A stretch of 64,000 bases of DNA from Amycolatopsis sacchari (lineage in GTDB: Bacteria; Actinomycetota; Actinomycetes; Mycobacteriales; Pseudonocardiaceae), in the NCBI RefSeq assembly GCF_900114035.1, contig NZ_FORP01000010.1, forward strand, positions 165,366 through 229,365. The letters run 5' to 3'. How positions within the stretch are numbered: the stretch's first letter is position 1; each line of letters begins with the position of its first letter. Position numbers and translations under genes: made by a program. Positions 52,272 through 61,291 of this stretch are shown here, in pieces. A model generated the notes under the pieces. That model did not search any database, had not been told where the DNA came from, and worked only from the letters and a program-made list of their open reading frames with translations.

Positions 52272-52978
52272 TCCTGGGGCGGCCGCGGTGCCGTGCCGCC
52301 GAGGTGGGCGGGCAGCCACCAGCGGTCGCCGGGACCGCTGGGCTGCTCCGGGTACTCCGCCTGCGCCTTGTCCAGCAGGGCCGACATCCGGGTCCGCAGG
52401 TCCTTCGTCAGCAGCTCCGGGTCGTCCTCCGGCCGCGGCCGCAGCGGCTCGCCCAGCAGGACCGAGATCGGCACGTGGCGCTTCGTCAGGGTGCGCGGGT
52501 GCCCCTTGGTCCACAGCCGCTGCGTGCCCCACACCGCCATCGGGATCACGGGCACGTCCGCCTCGGCGGCCATGCGCACCGCGCCGGACTTGATGTTCTC
52601 CACCGTGAACGAAGGGCTGATCGTCGCCTCGGGGAACACGCCGACGACCTCGCCGGCCCGCAGCCGGGCGACCGCCTCCTCGTACGAGGCGCGCCCGGCC
52701 TCGCGGTTGACCGGGATGTGGTGCATCCCGCGCATCAGCGGCCCGGAGACGCGGTGCCGGAACACCTGCTCCTTCGCCATGAAGCGGACGAGCCGCCCGG
52801 CGGGCTGGGCGCCGAGGCCGCAGAAGATGAAGTCGAGGTAGCTGACGTGGTTGCACGCGATCACCGCGCCACCCCGCCGCGGCAGCCGCTCGCCGCCCTC
52901 CACCCGCAGTTTCAGGTCCAGGACCCGGAACATGGTCTTCGCGAACAGGATGACGGGTGGGTAGACGAGCTCAGCCAT
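52268..52978 (-). CDS. 1-acyl-sn-glycerol-3-phosphate acyltransferase (PlsC-like)
   Basis: The 236-residue protein has the H-x4-D box NHVSYLD near 42, the substrate motif VNREAGRASYEEA near 100 (equivalent to FxxR), and VGVFPEATIS near 117 and PVIPMAVWG near 142. It acylates lysophosphatidic acid or a related acceptor. Rv3816c is the probable counterpart. A TAACCT box lies six bases before the ATG. Confidence 0.88.
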   Translation of the reverse strand: MAELVYPPVILFAKTMFRVLDLKLRVEGGERLPRRGGAVIACNHVSYLDFIFCGLGAQPAGRLVRFMAKEQVFRHRVSGPLMRGMHHIPVNREAGRASYEEAVARLRAGEVVGVFPEATISPSFTVENIKSGAVRMAAEADVPVIPMAVWGTQRLWTKGHPRTLTKRHVPISVLLGEPLRPRPEDDPELLTKDLRTRMSALLDKAQAEYPEQPSGPGDRWWLPAHLGGTAPRPPQD

Positions 52979-53023
52979 GCCCCCAGGTTACGGAACCGTA
53001 GGTTACTTGCGCGTAATCGCGAT

Positions 53024-54421
53024 TCAGATCTCACCGCGCAGGGCCTGGTAGTCGATCTTCCCGCTGGCCAGCAGGGGTACGGCGGCGATCGGCCGGACGT
53101 CGAACCGTGACGCGTGCAGGTGCAGCCGGTCGGCCAGCGCGTGCGAAACCTCGCGGCACGCCTCCGCCCCGAGGCCCTCGGCGAACAGCACGACCTTGTC
53201 GTTCCCTGGCACGGCGGCCACCAGGCCGGCCTCCGGCGCGCTCGCGCGGACGGCCTGCTCCAGGTCGTCGAGGCTGAACAGGTTGCCGAACACCGAGCCC
53301 ATCCGCTTGAGCCTGCCGGTCACGAACAGGAAGCCGTCCTCGTCGAGGTAGCCGAGGTCCCCGGTCGCGAGCACGCCGCCGAGCTGGTCGCCCAGCGCGA
53401 GCCCGGCCTCGTCCACGGCGTAGCCCATCATCACGTTGGGGCCCCGGTAGACCACCTCGCCGCTGATCTTCGGGTGCGTGGTCTCCGACCCGTCGGGGCA
53501 GCGGATCGAGAGGTGGCCGCCCGGCACCGCCGGGCCCACCGACTCCGGTTTGTGCGCCAGCAGCTCCGCGGGCATGGTCGACATCCGCGGCCCCGCCTCG
53601 GTCTGCCCGTACATCACGTACAGCCCGCCGCCCACGGCCCGCATCTTCGCGTCGAACTCGGCGACCAGCTCGGGCCGCAACCGCCCGCCTGCCTGCGTCA
53701 GTGTCCGCAGCCGCGGGTACCGGGCCGGGTCGAAATCCAGCCGCCGCAACATCTCGTAGTGCGAGGGCACGGCCGCGAGCGAGGTGCAGCCGCACTGCTC
53801 CACGGCCTCCCAGAACGACCGGGAGCGCAGGCCCGAGGGCTCGATGACGACCGTCGCGCCGCGGGCGAGGTGCGAGTTGAGCACGGACAGGCCGTAGGCG
53901 TAGTGCGGCGGCAGGTTCGTCGGCGCCACCTCGCCGGGACCGATGCTCAGCACCTCGGCGATCGCGTGCGCGTTCGACAGGACCGCGCGCCGCGACAGCT
54001 TCACCAGTTGCGGGACGCCGGTCGACCCGCTGGTCGCGAGCAGCAGCGCCAGGTCCGGGTGCGGGGACACGCCGTCGGGGTCCGCACGCACCCAGTGCCC
54101 GTCCTTCGCCAGGTAGCCGGGCGGCTCCGGGGCCTCGGGCGCGGTCAGCACGGCGGCCGGGCGGAACCGCGTGACCAGCTCGGCCAGCGCGTCCGCGGTC
54201 AGCGCGGGATCGAGCAACGCGATCGGCCGGCCGCTCTCGAACGCGGCCAGGTAGTACCGGATGCTCTCCAGGTCGGTGGCGGTGCGGGCGAAGAGGACAC
54301 CGGTCGGCAGGGCGGAAAGCGCTTCCGCGACGCGGGTGACCTCCAGCACCAGTTCGTCGTGGCCGAGCACGCGTCCCGCGGTCGCGTCGACGATCCTCGC
54401 GCCGTCGCCGATGAGCGTCAC
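53024..54421 (-). CDS. AMP-binding acyl/aryl ligase
   Basis: The 465-residue adenylating enzyme has LLLATSGSTGVPQLVKLSR near 125 (A3), MYGQTEAGPRM near 272 (A5), ATGDLGYLDEDGFLFVTGRLKRM near 355 (A7-A8) and a final GKIDYQAL containing the catalytic Lys. It is shorter than typical acyl-CoA synthetases because the N-terminal part is reduced. It activates a carboxylate; the substrate and final acceptor are unknown. The GTG start at 54421 follows GGAG. Confidence 0.85.
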   Translation of the reverse strand: MTLIGDGARIVDATAGRVLGHDELVLEVTRVAEALSALPTGVLFARTATDLESIRYYLAAFESGRPIALLDPALTADALAELVTRFRPAAVLTAPEAPEPPGYLAKDGHWVRADPDGVSPHPDLALLLATSGSTGVPQLVKLSRRAVLSNAHAIAEVLSIGPGEVAPTNLPPHYAYGLSVLNSHLARGATVVIEPSGLRSRSFWEAVEQCGCTSLAAVPSHYEMLRRLDFDPARYPRLRTLTQAGGRLRPELVAEFDAKMRAVGGGLYVMYGQTEAGPRMSTMPAELLAHKPESVGPAVPGGHLSIRCPDGSETTHPKISGEVVYRGPNVMMGYAVDEAGLALGDQLGGVLATGDLGYLDEDGFLFVTGRLKRMGSVFGNLFSLDDLEQAVRASAPEAGLVAAVPGNDKVVLFAEGLGAEACREVSHALADRLHLHASRFDVRPIAAVPLLASGKIDYQALRGEI

Positions 54422-54507
54422 CCCGGTCTCCTTCCGCTCGTGGCCCGCACCAAGGTAGAGAGCGCGTGGCGCGGCCCTTCCGGCAACCCGCCGTTTACCC
54501 TGGGCCC

Positions 54508-55689
54508 GTGACGCGGCGTGCGGTGGTGATCGGTGGCGGGATCCTCGGCCTTGCCGTGGCGTGGGAACTGACCCGCCGCGGCACCGCCGTGACGGTGCTG
54601 GAGAAGGAGCGCACGTGGGCCGCTCACCAGACCGGGCACAACTCCAACGTGGTGCACGCGGGCCTGTACTACAAGCCCGGATCCGCGAAGGCGCGGATGT
54701 CCGTGGCGGGCAACAAGTCCATTGTGGACTTCGCGAGGGAGCACGGGGTCGGCGTCGAGGTGTGCGGCAAGCTCGTGGTCGCCACCGCGGAGTCCGAACT
54801 GCCCGCGCTGCAGGTGCTCGCCGAGCGGGCCGAGGCCAACGGCGTGCCCGCGCGGCTCGTCTCGCCGGAGGAGGCGCGCGAGTACGAACCCGAGGTGTCC
54901 TGCGTGCGGGCGCTGCGCGTGGAGTCCACCGCCATCATCGACTTCCCCGGCGTGTGTGCGGCACTCGTCCGGCTGCTCGAGGAGAAGGGCGCTGACCTGC
55001 GGCTCGGCACGCCCGCGCTGGGCATCCGCCCAGGCCGCACCGGCGGGGTCGAGGTCGCCACGGGCAGCGAGGTGCTGCGGGCAGACGTGCTGGTCAACTG
55101 CGCCGGGCTGCAGTCGGACCGCGTCGCGCGCCTGGCCGGGCTCACCCCGAGCGCCCGGATCGTCCCGTTCCGGGGCGAGTACTACGAACTGCGGCCGGAA
55201 CGGCGGCACCTGGTGCGCGGCCTGATCTACCCCGTGCCCGATCCCGCGCTGCCGTTCCTCGGCGTGCACCTGACGCGGATGCTCGACGGCAGCGTGCACG
55301 CGGGGCCGAACGCGGTGCTGGCCCTGCGCCGCGAGGGTTACCGGTGGCGTGACGTCTCGCCCGCCGACCTGCTCGACGTGGCCCGCTTCCCCGGTGCCTG
55401 GCGGCTCGCCCGCAAGTACGCCTTCCCGACCGGGCTGGACGAGGTGCTGCGCTCGCTGTCGAAGCGCCGTTTCGCCGCGAGCCTCGCGCGGCTCGTGCCC
55501 GCCGTCGGCCCCGACGACATCGTGCGCCACGGCTCGGGCGTGCGGGCGCAGGCGCTGCGCCCGGACGGCTCCCTCGTCGACGACTTCCTCATCGAGACCG
55601 CGCCGGACCAGGTGCACGTGCTCAACGCCCCGTCCCCCGCCGCGACGAGCGCGCTGGAGATCGCCTCCTACGTCGCGGACCAGGTTTAA
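54508..55689 (+). CDS. lhgO: L-2-hydroxyglutarate oxidase
   Basis: The 393-residue FAD enzyme starts RRAVVIGGGILGLAVAWEL and has TGHNSNVVHAGLYYKPGSAKA near 50-70 and PFRGEYYEL near 225, all typical of LhgO/L2HGDH. It oxidises L-2-hydroxyglutarate, a side product, to 2-oxoglutarate. The GTG at 54508 has a TACCCT box six bases upstream, suggesting a leaderless mRNA. Confidence 0.92.
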   Translation: MTRRAVVIGGGILGLAVAWELTRRGTAVTVLEKERTWAAHQTGHNSNVVHAGLYYKPGSAKARMSVAGNKSIVDFAREHGVGVEVCGKLVVATAESELPALQVLAERAEANGVPARLVSPEEAREYEPEVSCVRALRVESTAIIDFPGVCAALVRLLEEKGADLRLGTPALGIRPGRTGGVEVATGSEVLRADVLVNCAGLQSDRVARLAGLTPSARIVPFRGEYYELRPERRHLVRGLIYPVPDPALPFLGVHLTRMLDGSVHAGPNAVLALRREGYRWRDVSPADLLDVARFPGAWRLARKYAFPTGLDEVLRSLSKRRFAASLARLVPAVGPDDIVRHGSGVRAQALRPDGSLVDDFLIETAPDQVHVLNAPSPAATSALEIASYVADQV

Positions 55690-55766
55690 CGGCGCGGTTA
55701 CACGCGGCGCCGCTGGATTTCGCACCGCACACCTAGCGTCACCGGGGTCTTCGGTGGGAGGTGGGC

Positions 55767-56519
55767 ATGGCGGGCAGTCCGTTCGAGATCGTGCTGCCGG
55801 CGCAGACGGGCGTCGGCGTGGTGGCGCCGTTCGACTTCGCGCTGGACCGGGAGCTGTGGCGCTGGGTGCCGGACCGCGTGTGCCTGCACACGACGCGTCT
55901 GCCGTACCTGCCCGAGCCCGTCACGGTGCAGCTGGCCGAGGCGCTCAGCGACCCGCACGGCGTCCGCCGCGCGACCAGGGACGTCCTGGTGCCCGAACCG
56001 CTCGTGGTCGCCTACGCCTGCACCTCCGGCAGTTTCGTGGGCGGCGCCGAGGGCGAGGCGGCGCTCGTGCGGGGGATGCTCGACGCGGGTGCGCCCGCGG
56101 CCGTCACCACGTCCGGCGCGCTGATCCGCGCGTGCACGCGCCTCGGTGTCCAGCGGCTGGCGGTGATCACCCCGTACGTCGACGACGTGACCGGGCGGCT
56201 GCTCGACTTCCTCGCCGAGTACGGCATCACCACGACCGCGAGCCTGGGGCTCGGCCTGCTCGGCGACATCTGGAAGATGTCCTACTCCGCAGTGCTCGGC
56301 GCCGTCTCCGGCCTGGACCTCACCGGTGCGGACGCGTTGTTCGTCTCGTGCACCAACGTGCCCACCTACGACGTCGTCACGCCGCTGGAGCAGCGCCTGG
56401 GCATCCCGGTGCTCACGGCGAACCAGGTGACGATGTGGGCGGCGCTCGAGGACGCCGGGGAGCGGCTCGCCGCGTCGAGCGCGCTGACCGCACCGCTGCG
56501 CGTGCCCGAGGTCGCCTGA
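55767..56519 (+). CDS. Maleate isomerase / Asp-Glu racemase superfamily protein
   Basis: The 250-residue protein has two Cys motifs, YACTSGSFVGG near 78 and FVSCTNVPTYD near 195, in the pattern of maleate cis-trans isomerases and arylmalonate decarboxylases, plus PAAVTTSGALI near 112. The two Cys act as acid and base. GGGAGG precedes the ATG. The exact substrate is not visible; malonate- or maleate-type diacids are the family norm. Confidence 0.82.
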   Translation: MAGSPFEIVLPAQTGVGVVAPFDFALDRELWRWVPDRVCLHTTRLPYLPEPVTVQLAEALSDPHGVRRATRDVLVPEPLVVAYACTSGSFVGGAEGEAALVRGMLDAGAPAAVTTSGALIRACTRLGVQRLAVITPYVDDVTGRLLDFLAEYGITTTASLGLGLLGDIWKMSYSAVLGAVSGLDLTGADALFVSCTNVPTYDVVTPLEQRLGIPVLTANQVTMWAALEDAGERLAASSALTAPLRVPEVA

Positions 56520-56580
56520 AAGCCGCTGGTCGGGGTGGATACGCTGGACGGGACAATCCCGGCTCGTACCTGGAGTACCC

Positions 56581-57867
56581 ATGCACGACCCCCGCCTGCT
56601 GCTCGACCCCGAGGTGGACGCGGCCGCCAAGCTGCGCCGCCGCGGCTACGTGCTCGACACCGACCGGCTGAGCAAGCTGGTGAGCCGGCGTTCCGAGGTC
56701 ATCAGCGAGGGCGACCAGGCGCGGGCGCGGTCGAAGAAGGCCGCCGCCGAGGTGCAGGCCGCCGCGCGCCGCGGTGAGGACATCACCGGGCTGCGTGAGC
56801 AGGCGAAGCAGCTGAAGACGCGCATCGGGGAGCTGGAGGAGGAGCAGCGCAGCGTCGAGGCCGAGCTGAACGAGTTCCTGCTCGCGATCCCGAACCTGCC
56901 GCTCGACGAGCTGCCGGACGGCGCCACCGAGGAGTACGCCGAGGAGATCCGCCGGTGGGGCAGCGTGCCGGAGTTCGACTTCGAGCCGCTCGACCACGTC
57001 GACCTCGGCGAGCGCGCCGGGTTCCTCGACCTGCAGCGCGCCACGAAGCTGTCGGGCCCGCGGTTCGCCGTGTTCAAGGGTCCCGGCGCGAAGCTGGAGC
57101 GCGCGCTCGCCGCGTTCTTCCTCGACGTGCACATCGAGCAGGGCTACACGGAATTCTCGCTGCCCGCGCTCGTCACCCGGCAGACCATGACCGGCACCGG
57201 TCAGCTGCCGAAGTTCGAGGAGGACCTGTTCCGCACGTCGGTCGCCGACCGCGAGCTGTTCCTCATCCCGACCGCCGAGGTGCCGCTGGTCAACCTGCAC
57301 GCGGGCGAGATCCTCACGCTGGAGGACCTGCCGCTGCGCTACACCGCGCACACCCCGTGCTTCCGCTCGGAGGCCGGTTCGTACGGCCGCGACACGCGCG
57401 GCCTGATCCGGCAGCACGAGTTCTCCAAGGTCGAGCTGGTGCAGCTCGTCGACGCGGAGAAGTCGCGGGAGGCGCTGGACGAGATCCTCGCGCACGCCGA
57501 GGAGGTGCTGCAGAAGCTGGGGCTCGCCTACCGGGTGATCAAGCTGCCCGCCGGCGACATCGGTTTCTCCGCCCAGATCACCTTCGACATCGAGGTGTGG
57601 CTGCCCAGCCAGCAGACCTACCGGGAGATCTCCAGCGCGTCGGACACGGGCGTGTTCCAGACCCGCCGCGCGAACATCCGCGGCAAGGGCAAGGATGGCA
57701 AACGCGGTGCGGTGGCGGCGTTGAACGCCTCCGGCCTGCCCGTCGGCCGCACCCTCGTCGCGCTCGTGGAGCAGAACCAGCAGGCCGACGGGTCCATCCG
57801 GATTCCCGAGGCACTGGTGCCGTACACCGGTTTCTCCGTGATCAAACCGGACGGCACCACAGCCTGA
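56581..57867 (+). CDS. serS: Seryl-tRNA synthetase
   Basis: The 428-residue protein has the N-terminal tRNA-binding coiled coil (about 28-105), then class II motifs: motif 2 with TPCFRSEAGSYGRDTRGLIRQHEFSK near 258-283 and motif 3 with NASGLPVGRTLVALVEQNQ near 382-400. It charges serine tRNAs, including the tRNA-Ser in this window. GGAG precedes the ATG and a TACGCT box lies about 40 bases upstream. The M. tuberculosis counterpart is Rv3834c. Confidence 0.97.
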   Translation: MHDPRLLLDPEVDAAAKLRRRGYVLDTDRLSKLVSRRSEVISEGDQARARSKKAAAEVQAAARRGEDITGLREQAKQLKTRIGELEEEQRSVEAELNEFLLAIPNLPLDELPDGATEEYAEEIRRWGSVPEFDFEPLDHVDLGERAGFLDLQRATKLSGPRFAVFKGPGAKLERALAAFFLDVHIEQGYTEFSLPALVTRQTMTGTGQLPKFEEDLFRTSVADRELFLIPTAEVPLVNLHAGEILTLEDLPLRYTAHTPCFRSEAGSYGRDTRGLIRQHEFSKVELVQLVDAEKSREALDEILAHAEEVLQKLGLAYRVIKLPAGDIGFSAQITFDIEVWLPSQQTYREISSASDTGVFQTRRANIRGKGKDGKRGAVAALNASGLPVGRTLVALVEQNQQADGSIRIPEALVPYTGFSVIKPDGTTA

Positions 57868-57882
57868 GGCACTCGTGGGTGA

Positions 57883-57907
57883 ACCCCGAACGTGTCAGTT
57901 TCGGGGT
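57883..57907 (+). terminator. Hairpin after serS
   Basis: ACCCCGAA pairs with TTCGGGGT (plus one unpaired base) 15 bases after the serS stop. It probably ends the serS transcript. Confidence 0.5.
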
Positions 57908-57965
57908 CCCTTCCGGCCGTCAACTCTGTTGTGGACGGTTCAAGATCGGAAGGGGAGAACAAATC

Positions 57966-58721
57966 ATGACGAGCATGCTTCGTCCTGAGGAACTGACCGA
58001 GCACGCCGTGGTCGACCCGCAGGGGAAGAAGATCGGCAAGGTGGGCACCGTCTACCTGTCCGACGAAACCCAGGAACCGGAATGGGTCACCGTCCGGACC
58101 GGGATGTTCGGCCAGAAGGAGAGCTTCGTGCCGCTGCGCGGCGCGCGGGTCGACAACGACGGGCTGCACGTCCAGGTGTCGAAGGACCAGGTGACCGACG
58201 CCCCGCGCTGCGAGGCCGACCAGCACCTGTCCGAGCAGGAGAGCGCCGAGCTGTACCGGTACTACAACCTGCCGACGCCGCGGGCCTCGATGGAGAACCG
58301 GACCGGCGGGCAGCGCGACCGCATGGGCCGCACGCGCACCGGTGAGGCCGGTGAGGCGGTGACCCGCTCGGAGGAGCAGCTGCGCGTCGGCAAGGACCAG
58401 GTCGAGACCGGCCGGGTGCGGCTGCGCAAGTACACCGTCACCGAGGAGCAGCAGGTGCGCGTGCCGGTGACGCACGAGGAGGTCCGCGTCGAGCGCGAGC
58501 CGATGACCGGCACCGAGCGCGGCGAAGCCCGGATCGGCGAGGAGGAGCAGGAGATGACCCTGCACGCCGAGCGGCCGCGGGTGGAGAAGGACGTCGTGCC
58601 GATGGAGCAGGTGCGGCTGCGCAAGGAGAACGTCACCGAGGAGCAGCCGATCTCCGGTGAGGTCCGCAAGGAGCGCATCGAGATCGACGACGACGCCGAC
58701 CCGAAGCGCCGCAACCGCTAG
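57966..58721 (+). CDS. PRC-barrel and DUF2382 stress-type protein
   Basis: The 251-residue protein has a PRC-barrel domain (residues 10-85: VVDPQGKKIGKVGTVYLSD, WVTVRTGMFGQKESFVPL) and a C-terminal DUF2382 domain of repeated Glu/Arg-rich stretches (EEQLRVGKDQVETGRVRLRKY, EEVRVEREP, RVEKDVVPMEQVRLRKE). Such proteins are common in actinobacteria and Deinococcus-type bacteria and are linked to stress. AAGGGGAG precedes the ATG. It overlaps the convergent dehalogenase by four bases. Confidence 0.88.
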   Translation: MTSMLRPEELTEHAVVDPQGKKIGKVGTVYLSDETQEPEWVTVRTGMFGQKESFVPLRGARVDNDGLHVQVSKDQVTDAPRCEADQHLSEQESAELYRYYNLPTPRASMENRTGGQRDRMGRTRTGEAGEAVTRSEEQLRVGKDQVETGRVRLRKYTVTEEQQVRVPVTHEEVRVEREPMTGTERGEARIGEEEQEMTLHAERPRVEKDVVPMEQVRLRKENVTEEQPISGEVRKERIEIDDDADPKRRNR

Positions 58722-59632
58722 CTCCGCACGAAGTCGGCGATGATCCGCCCGAGCTCCGGCCCGGCGTCCTCCTGGAGGAAGTGACCGGCACCTGGCACGG
58801 TGGGGTGGTCCAGACCAGCGGCGCCCCTCATGGCGCGCCGCAGGACCGGGGCCATCCCACCGGTGATCGGGTCTCCGTCGGAGAACGCGCACAGGAACGG
58901 GATGTCCAATTCGGACAGTACCCGCCACGCGCGCCGGTTGGCTTCGCTCGCCGGGTCGTCCGGCCGGATCGGCACGAGGTTCGGCATCGCGCGCGGCCCC
59001 GCCTTGTACATCTCGTTCGGGAACGGCGCGTCGTAGGCGGCGCGCACCTCGGGCGGCAGTTCGGTGCGGCAGCCCGACTGCACGAACCGCCCCACGTCGA
59101 GGACCGGCGCCTTCGCCACGGCGGCGCGGAACGCGTGCCACTCCTGCGGCATGTCCTGGTCGCCCGTGGGCAGCCCGGTGTTGGCGGCGACGACGCGGGC
59201 GAACCGGCCGGGGTGCTCGGCGACGAGGCGCAGCCCGATCAGCCCGCCCCAGTCCTGCCCCACCACCGTGACGCCACGCAGGTCGAGCGCGTCGAAGGCG
59301 AACGCGCGGATCCACTCCACGTGCCGGGCGTAGCTGTGGGCGATCACGTCGACGGGTTTGTCGGAGCGGCCGAAGCCGACGAGGTCCGGTGCGATCGCCC
59401 GCAGCCCCGCGTCGGCGAGGACGGGCAGGACCTTCCGGTAGAGGAACGACCAGCTGGGCTCGCCGTGCAGGAGCAGCACGGGCGGCCCGTCCGGAGGCCC
59501 GGCCTCGGTGTAGGCGATGCGGATGATGCCGTCGCCGGGGTCGTCGATGTCGGCGTACAGCGTGGGGAAGTCGAAGTCGGGCAGGTCGGTGAACCGGTCT
59601 TCGGGGGTCCTTAGCAGACGCACAGCCCCCAC
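58718..59632 (-). CDS. Haloalkane dehalogenase-like alpha/beta hydrolase
   Basis: The 304-residue protein reads like subfamily I haloalkane dehalogenases: HGEPSWSFLYRK near 56, the nucleophile Asp in VGQDWGGLIG near 124, FSDGDPITGG near 248 with the acid, and the His in GAGHFLQED near 282. The Trp after the nucleophile can bind halide. A true dehalogenase is likely but the natural substrate is unknown; an epoxide hydrolase role is less likely because the HGxP context fits dehalogenases better. Confidence 0.85.
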   Translation of the reverse strand: MGAVRLLRTPEDRFTDLPDFDFPTLYADIDDPGDGIIRIAYTEAGPPDGPPVLLLHGEPSWSFLYRKVLPVLADAGLRAIAPDLVGFGRSDKPVDVIAHSYARHVEWIRAFAFDALDLRGVTVVGQDWGGLIGLRLVAEHPGRFARVVAANTGLPTGDQDMPQEWHAFRAAVAKAPVLDVGRFVQSGCRTELPPEVRAAYDAPFPNEMYKAGPRAMPNLVPIRPDDPASEANRRAWRVLSELDIPFLCAFSDGDPITGGMAPVLRRAMRGAAGLDHPTVPGAGHFLQEDAGPELGRIIADFVRS

Positions 59633-59633
59633 A

Positions 59634-60080
59634 TTAGGAGATGGCGACCGCCACGACGAGCCCCAGAGCGAGGTGGGCGGCCGCGACCACGACGCTGGCG
59701 GGCGCGAACTGCTCGCTTTCGATGGTCGATCCGACGTTGATCCGCGTGGACCACTCCAGCAGCCGCACCGCCGCGACCTGCACCACGATGCCGAGCAGGC
59801 CGTAGACGAGCGAGGTGATGAGCCCCTCGGTGAGGTCGCTGGCCGAGTTGAAGATGGCGACCACCACGATGAACGCCATCGACAGCATCCCGGAGGCGGT
59901 CACGATGACCGCGTTCGGCAGACCCCGGCGCACGAGCGAGGACAGCTTGCCCGGCGTGGTCCAGTCGATCGCGTAGAAGCCCACCAGCATCAGCAGCAGG
60001 CCGACGACGCCGTACAGCAGGATCGCGCCGATCCCCTTGACGAGGTCGGAGCCGAAGGTGTCGGCCAGCGCGAGGGTCAT
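59634..60080 (-). CDS. DUF350 membrane protein
   Basis: The 148-residue protein has four membrane segments (ILLYGVVGLLLMLVGFYAID, AVIVTASGMLSMAFIVVVAI, ITSLVYGLLGIVVQVAAV, VVVAAAHLALGLVVAVAI), the DUF350 layout. It is last in a three-gene group with a glutathionylspermidine-synthase-like enzyme and a Tyr/Gly-rich anchored protein. E. coli yjfL lies in a similar group. Function unknown; membrane stress has been suggested for such groups. Confidence 0.82.
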   Translation of the reverse strand: MTLALADTFGSDLVKGIGAILLYGVVGLLLMLVGFYAIDWTTPGKLSSLVRRGLPNAVIVTASGMLSMAFIVVVAIFNSASDLTEGLITSLVYGLLGIVVQVAAVRLLEWSTRINVGSTIESEQFAPASVVVAAAHLALGLVVAVAIS

Positions 60081-60124
60081 GGAGATCTCCAGGGTGGTCG
60101 GTCAGTGTCGTTGTGGGGTGTTTA

Positions 60125-61291
60125 TCACGATTCCGGAATGCGGTGGGGGACGAAGGCCGCGCCGTCGTCGGTGACCAGGCCCGCGGTCTCCCGGATCCCC
60201 AGGCCGGCGGAGCTGTCCCCGACGATCCACGCGCCCAGCGCGGGCCGGAACCCGTCGAACTCGGGCAGCGGGTCGAAGGCCTGGTAGACGTACCCCTCTT
60301 CGCCGTAGACGCCGGGCGTCTCGGTCTCGTACCCGGGTGCCACGATCGACACGTTCGCACCCTCGCGGCCCAGCTTCGGCTTGCGCACGTACTCGGTGAG
60401 CAGTCCGGGGTCGTCGACGAAGGCGGGCAGCAGGTTCGGGTGCCCCGGGTAGTTCTCCCAGAGGATCGCCAGCAGCGTCTTGTTCGACAGCAGCATCTTC
60501 CACAGCGGCTCGACCCACAGGGTGCGCGGCAGCGACTCGACGGCGTAGCGGCCGAACTCCTCGTCCACCACCCATTCCCACGGGTAGAGCTTGACGACGG
60601 TGTTCATCGGCGCCTCTTCGAGGTCGACGAACCGCTTGAGCACCGGGTCCCAGCCGATCTCCTCGATCGCGAGGCCGATGGTGTCGATCCCCGCCTCCGC
60701 CGCGGTTTCCTGCAGGTAGGACGTGGTGATGTGGTCCTCACCCGTGGGGTCGGCGGTGGACCAGGTGAAGTACACCTCGTTGGCGGGCAGCAGCGCGCGG
60801 ACCTCCTGCCAGCGCTCGACGAGCTTCTCGTGGACGGAGTTCCACTGGTCGTCGTCGGGGAAGACCTCGGTCTTCCAGTGCCACTGCAGGACGGCCGCTT
60901 CGAGCAGCGACGTCGGGGTGTCGGCGTTGTACTCCAGCAGCTTCGCCGGGCCGCCGCCGTCGTAGCGCAGGTCGAACCGCCCGTAGACGTGCGGGTCGCG
61001 GCGCTTCCACGACTCGGCGATGTGCGGCCACACCCACTCCGGGATGCCGAACTGCTGGTACCGCTCCGTCAGCACGACGTGGTCGACGGCCTCGAGGCAC
61101 ATCGAGTGCAGCAACTCGACGTCGGCCTCCAGCGACAGCACCTCGTCCATCTCGAGGACGTAGTGCACGGACTCGTCCCAGTACGGCCGGTCCTGGCCGG
61201 AGCCGTAGCGGGCGGGGGTGCCGAACACCAGGCCCTGTTCCTCGACGATGCGCTGCCAGTCCCGGCGAGGGGTACTGGTTGCCCTCCGCAC
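60125..61291 (-). CDS. Glutathionylspermidine-synthase-like ATP-grasp enzyme (YgiC-like)
   Basis: The 388-residue protein has the preATP-grasp and ATP-grasp parts of the GSP_synth family: RFDLRYDGGGPAKLLEYNADTPTSLLEA near 125-150, EVYFTWSTAD near 190, and LGREGANVSI near 325 with EGYVYQAFDPLPEFDGFRPALGAWIVG near 345. It lacks the amidase half of true glutathionylspermidine synthase. Such enzymes form an amide bond on an unknown acceptor, possibly the C-terminus of a partner. Its GTG follows the stop of the upstream gene directly. Confidence 0.85.
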   Translation of the reverse strand: MRRATSTPRRDWQRIVEEQGLVFGTPARYGSGQDRPYWDESVHYVLEMDEVLSLEADVELLHSMCLEAVDHVVLTERYQQFGIPEWVWPHIAESWKRRDPHVYGRFDLRYDGGGPAKLLEYNADTPTSLLEAAVLQWHWKTEVFPDDDQWNSVHEKLVERWQEVRALLPANEVYFTWSTADPTGEDHITTSYLQETAAEAGIDTIGLAIEEIGWDPVLKRFVDLEEAPMNTVVKLYPWEWVVDEEFGRYAVESLPRTLWVEPLWKMLLSNKTLLAILWENYPGHPNLLPAFVDDPGLLTEYVRKPKLGREGANVSIVAPGYETETPGVYGEEGYVYQAFDPLPEFDGFRPALGAWIVGDSSAGLGIRETAGLVTDDGAAFVPHRIPES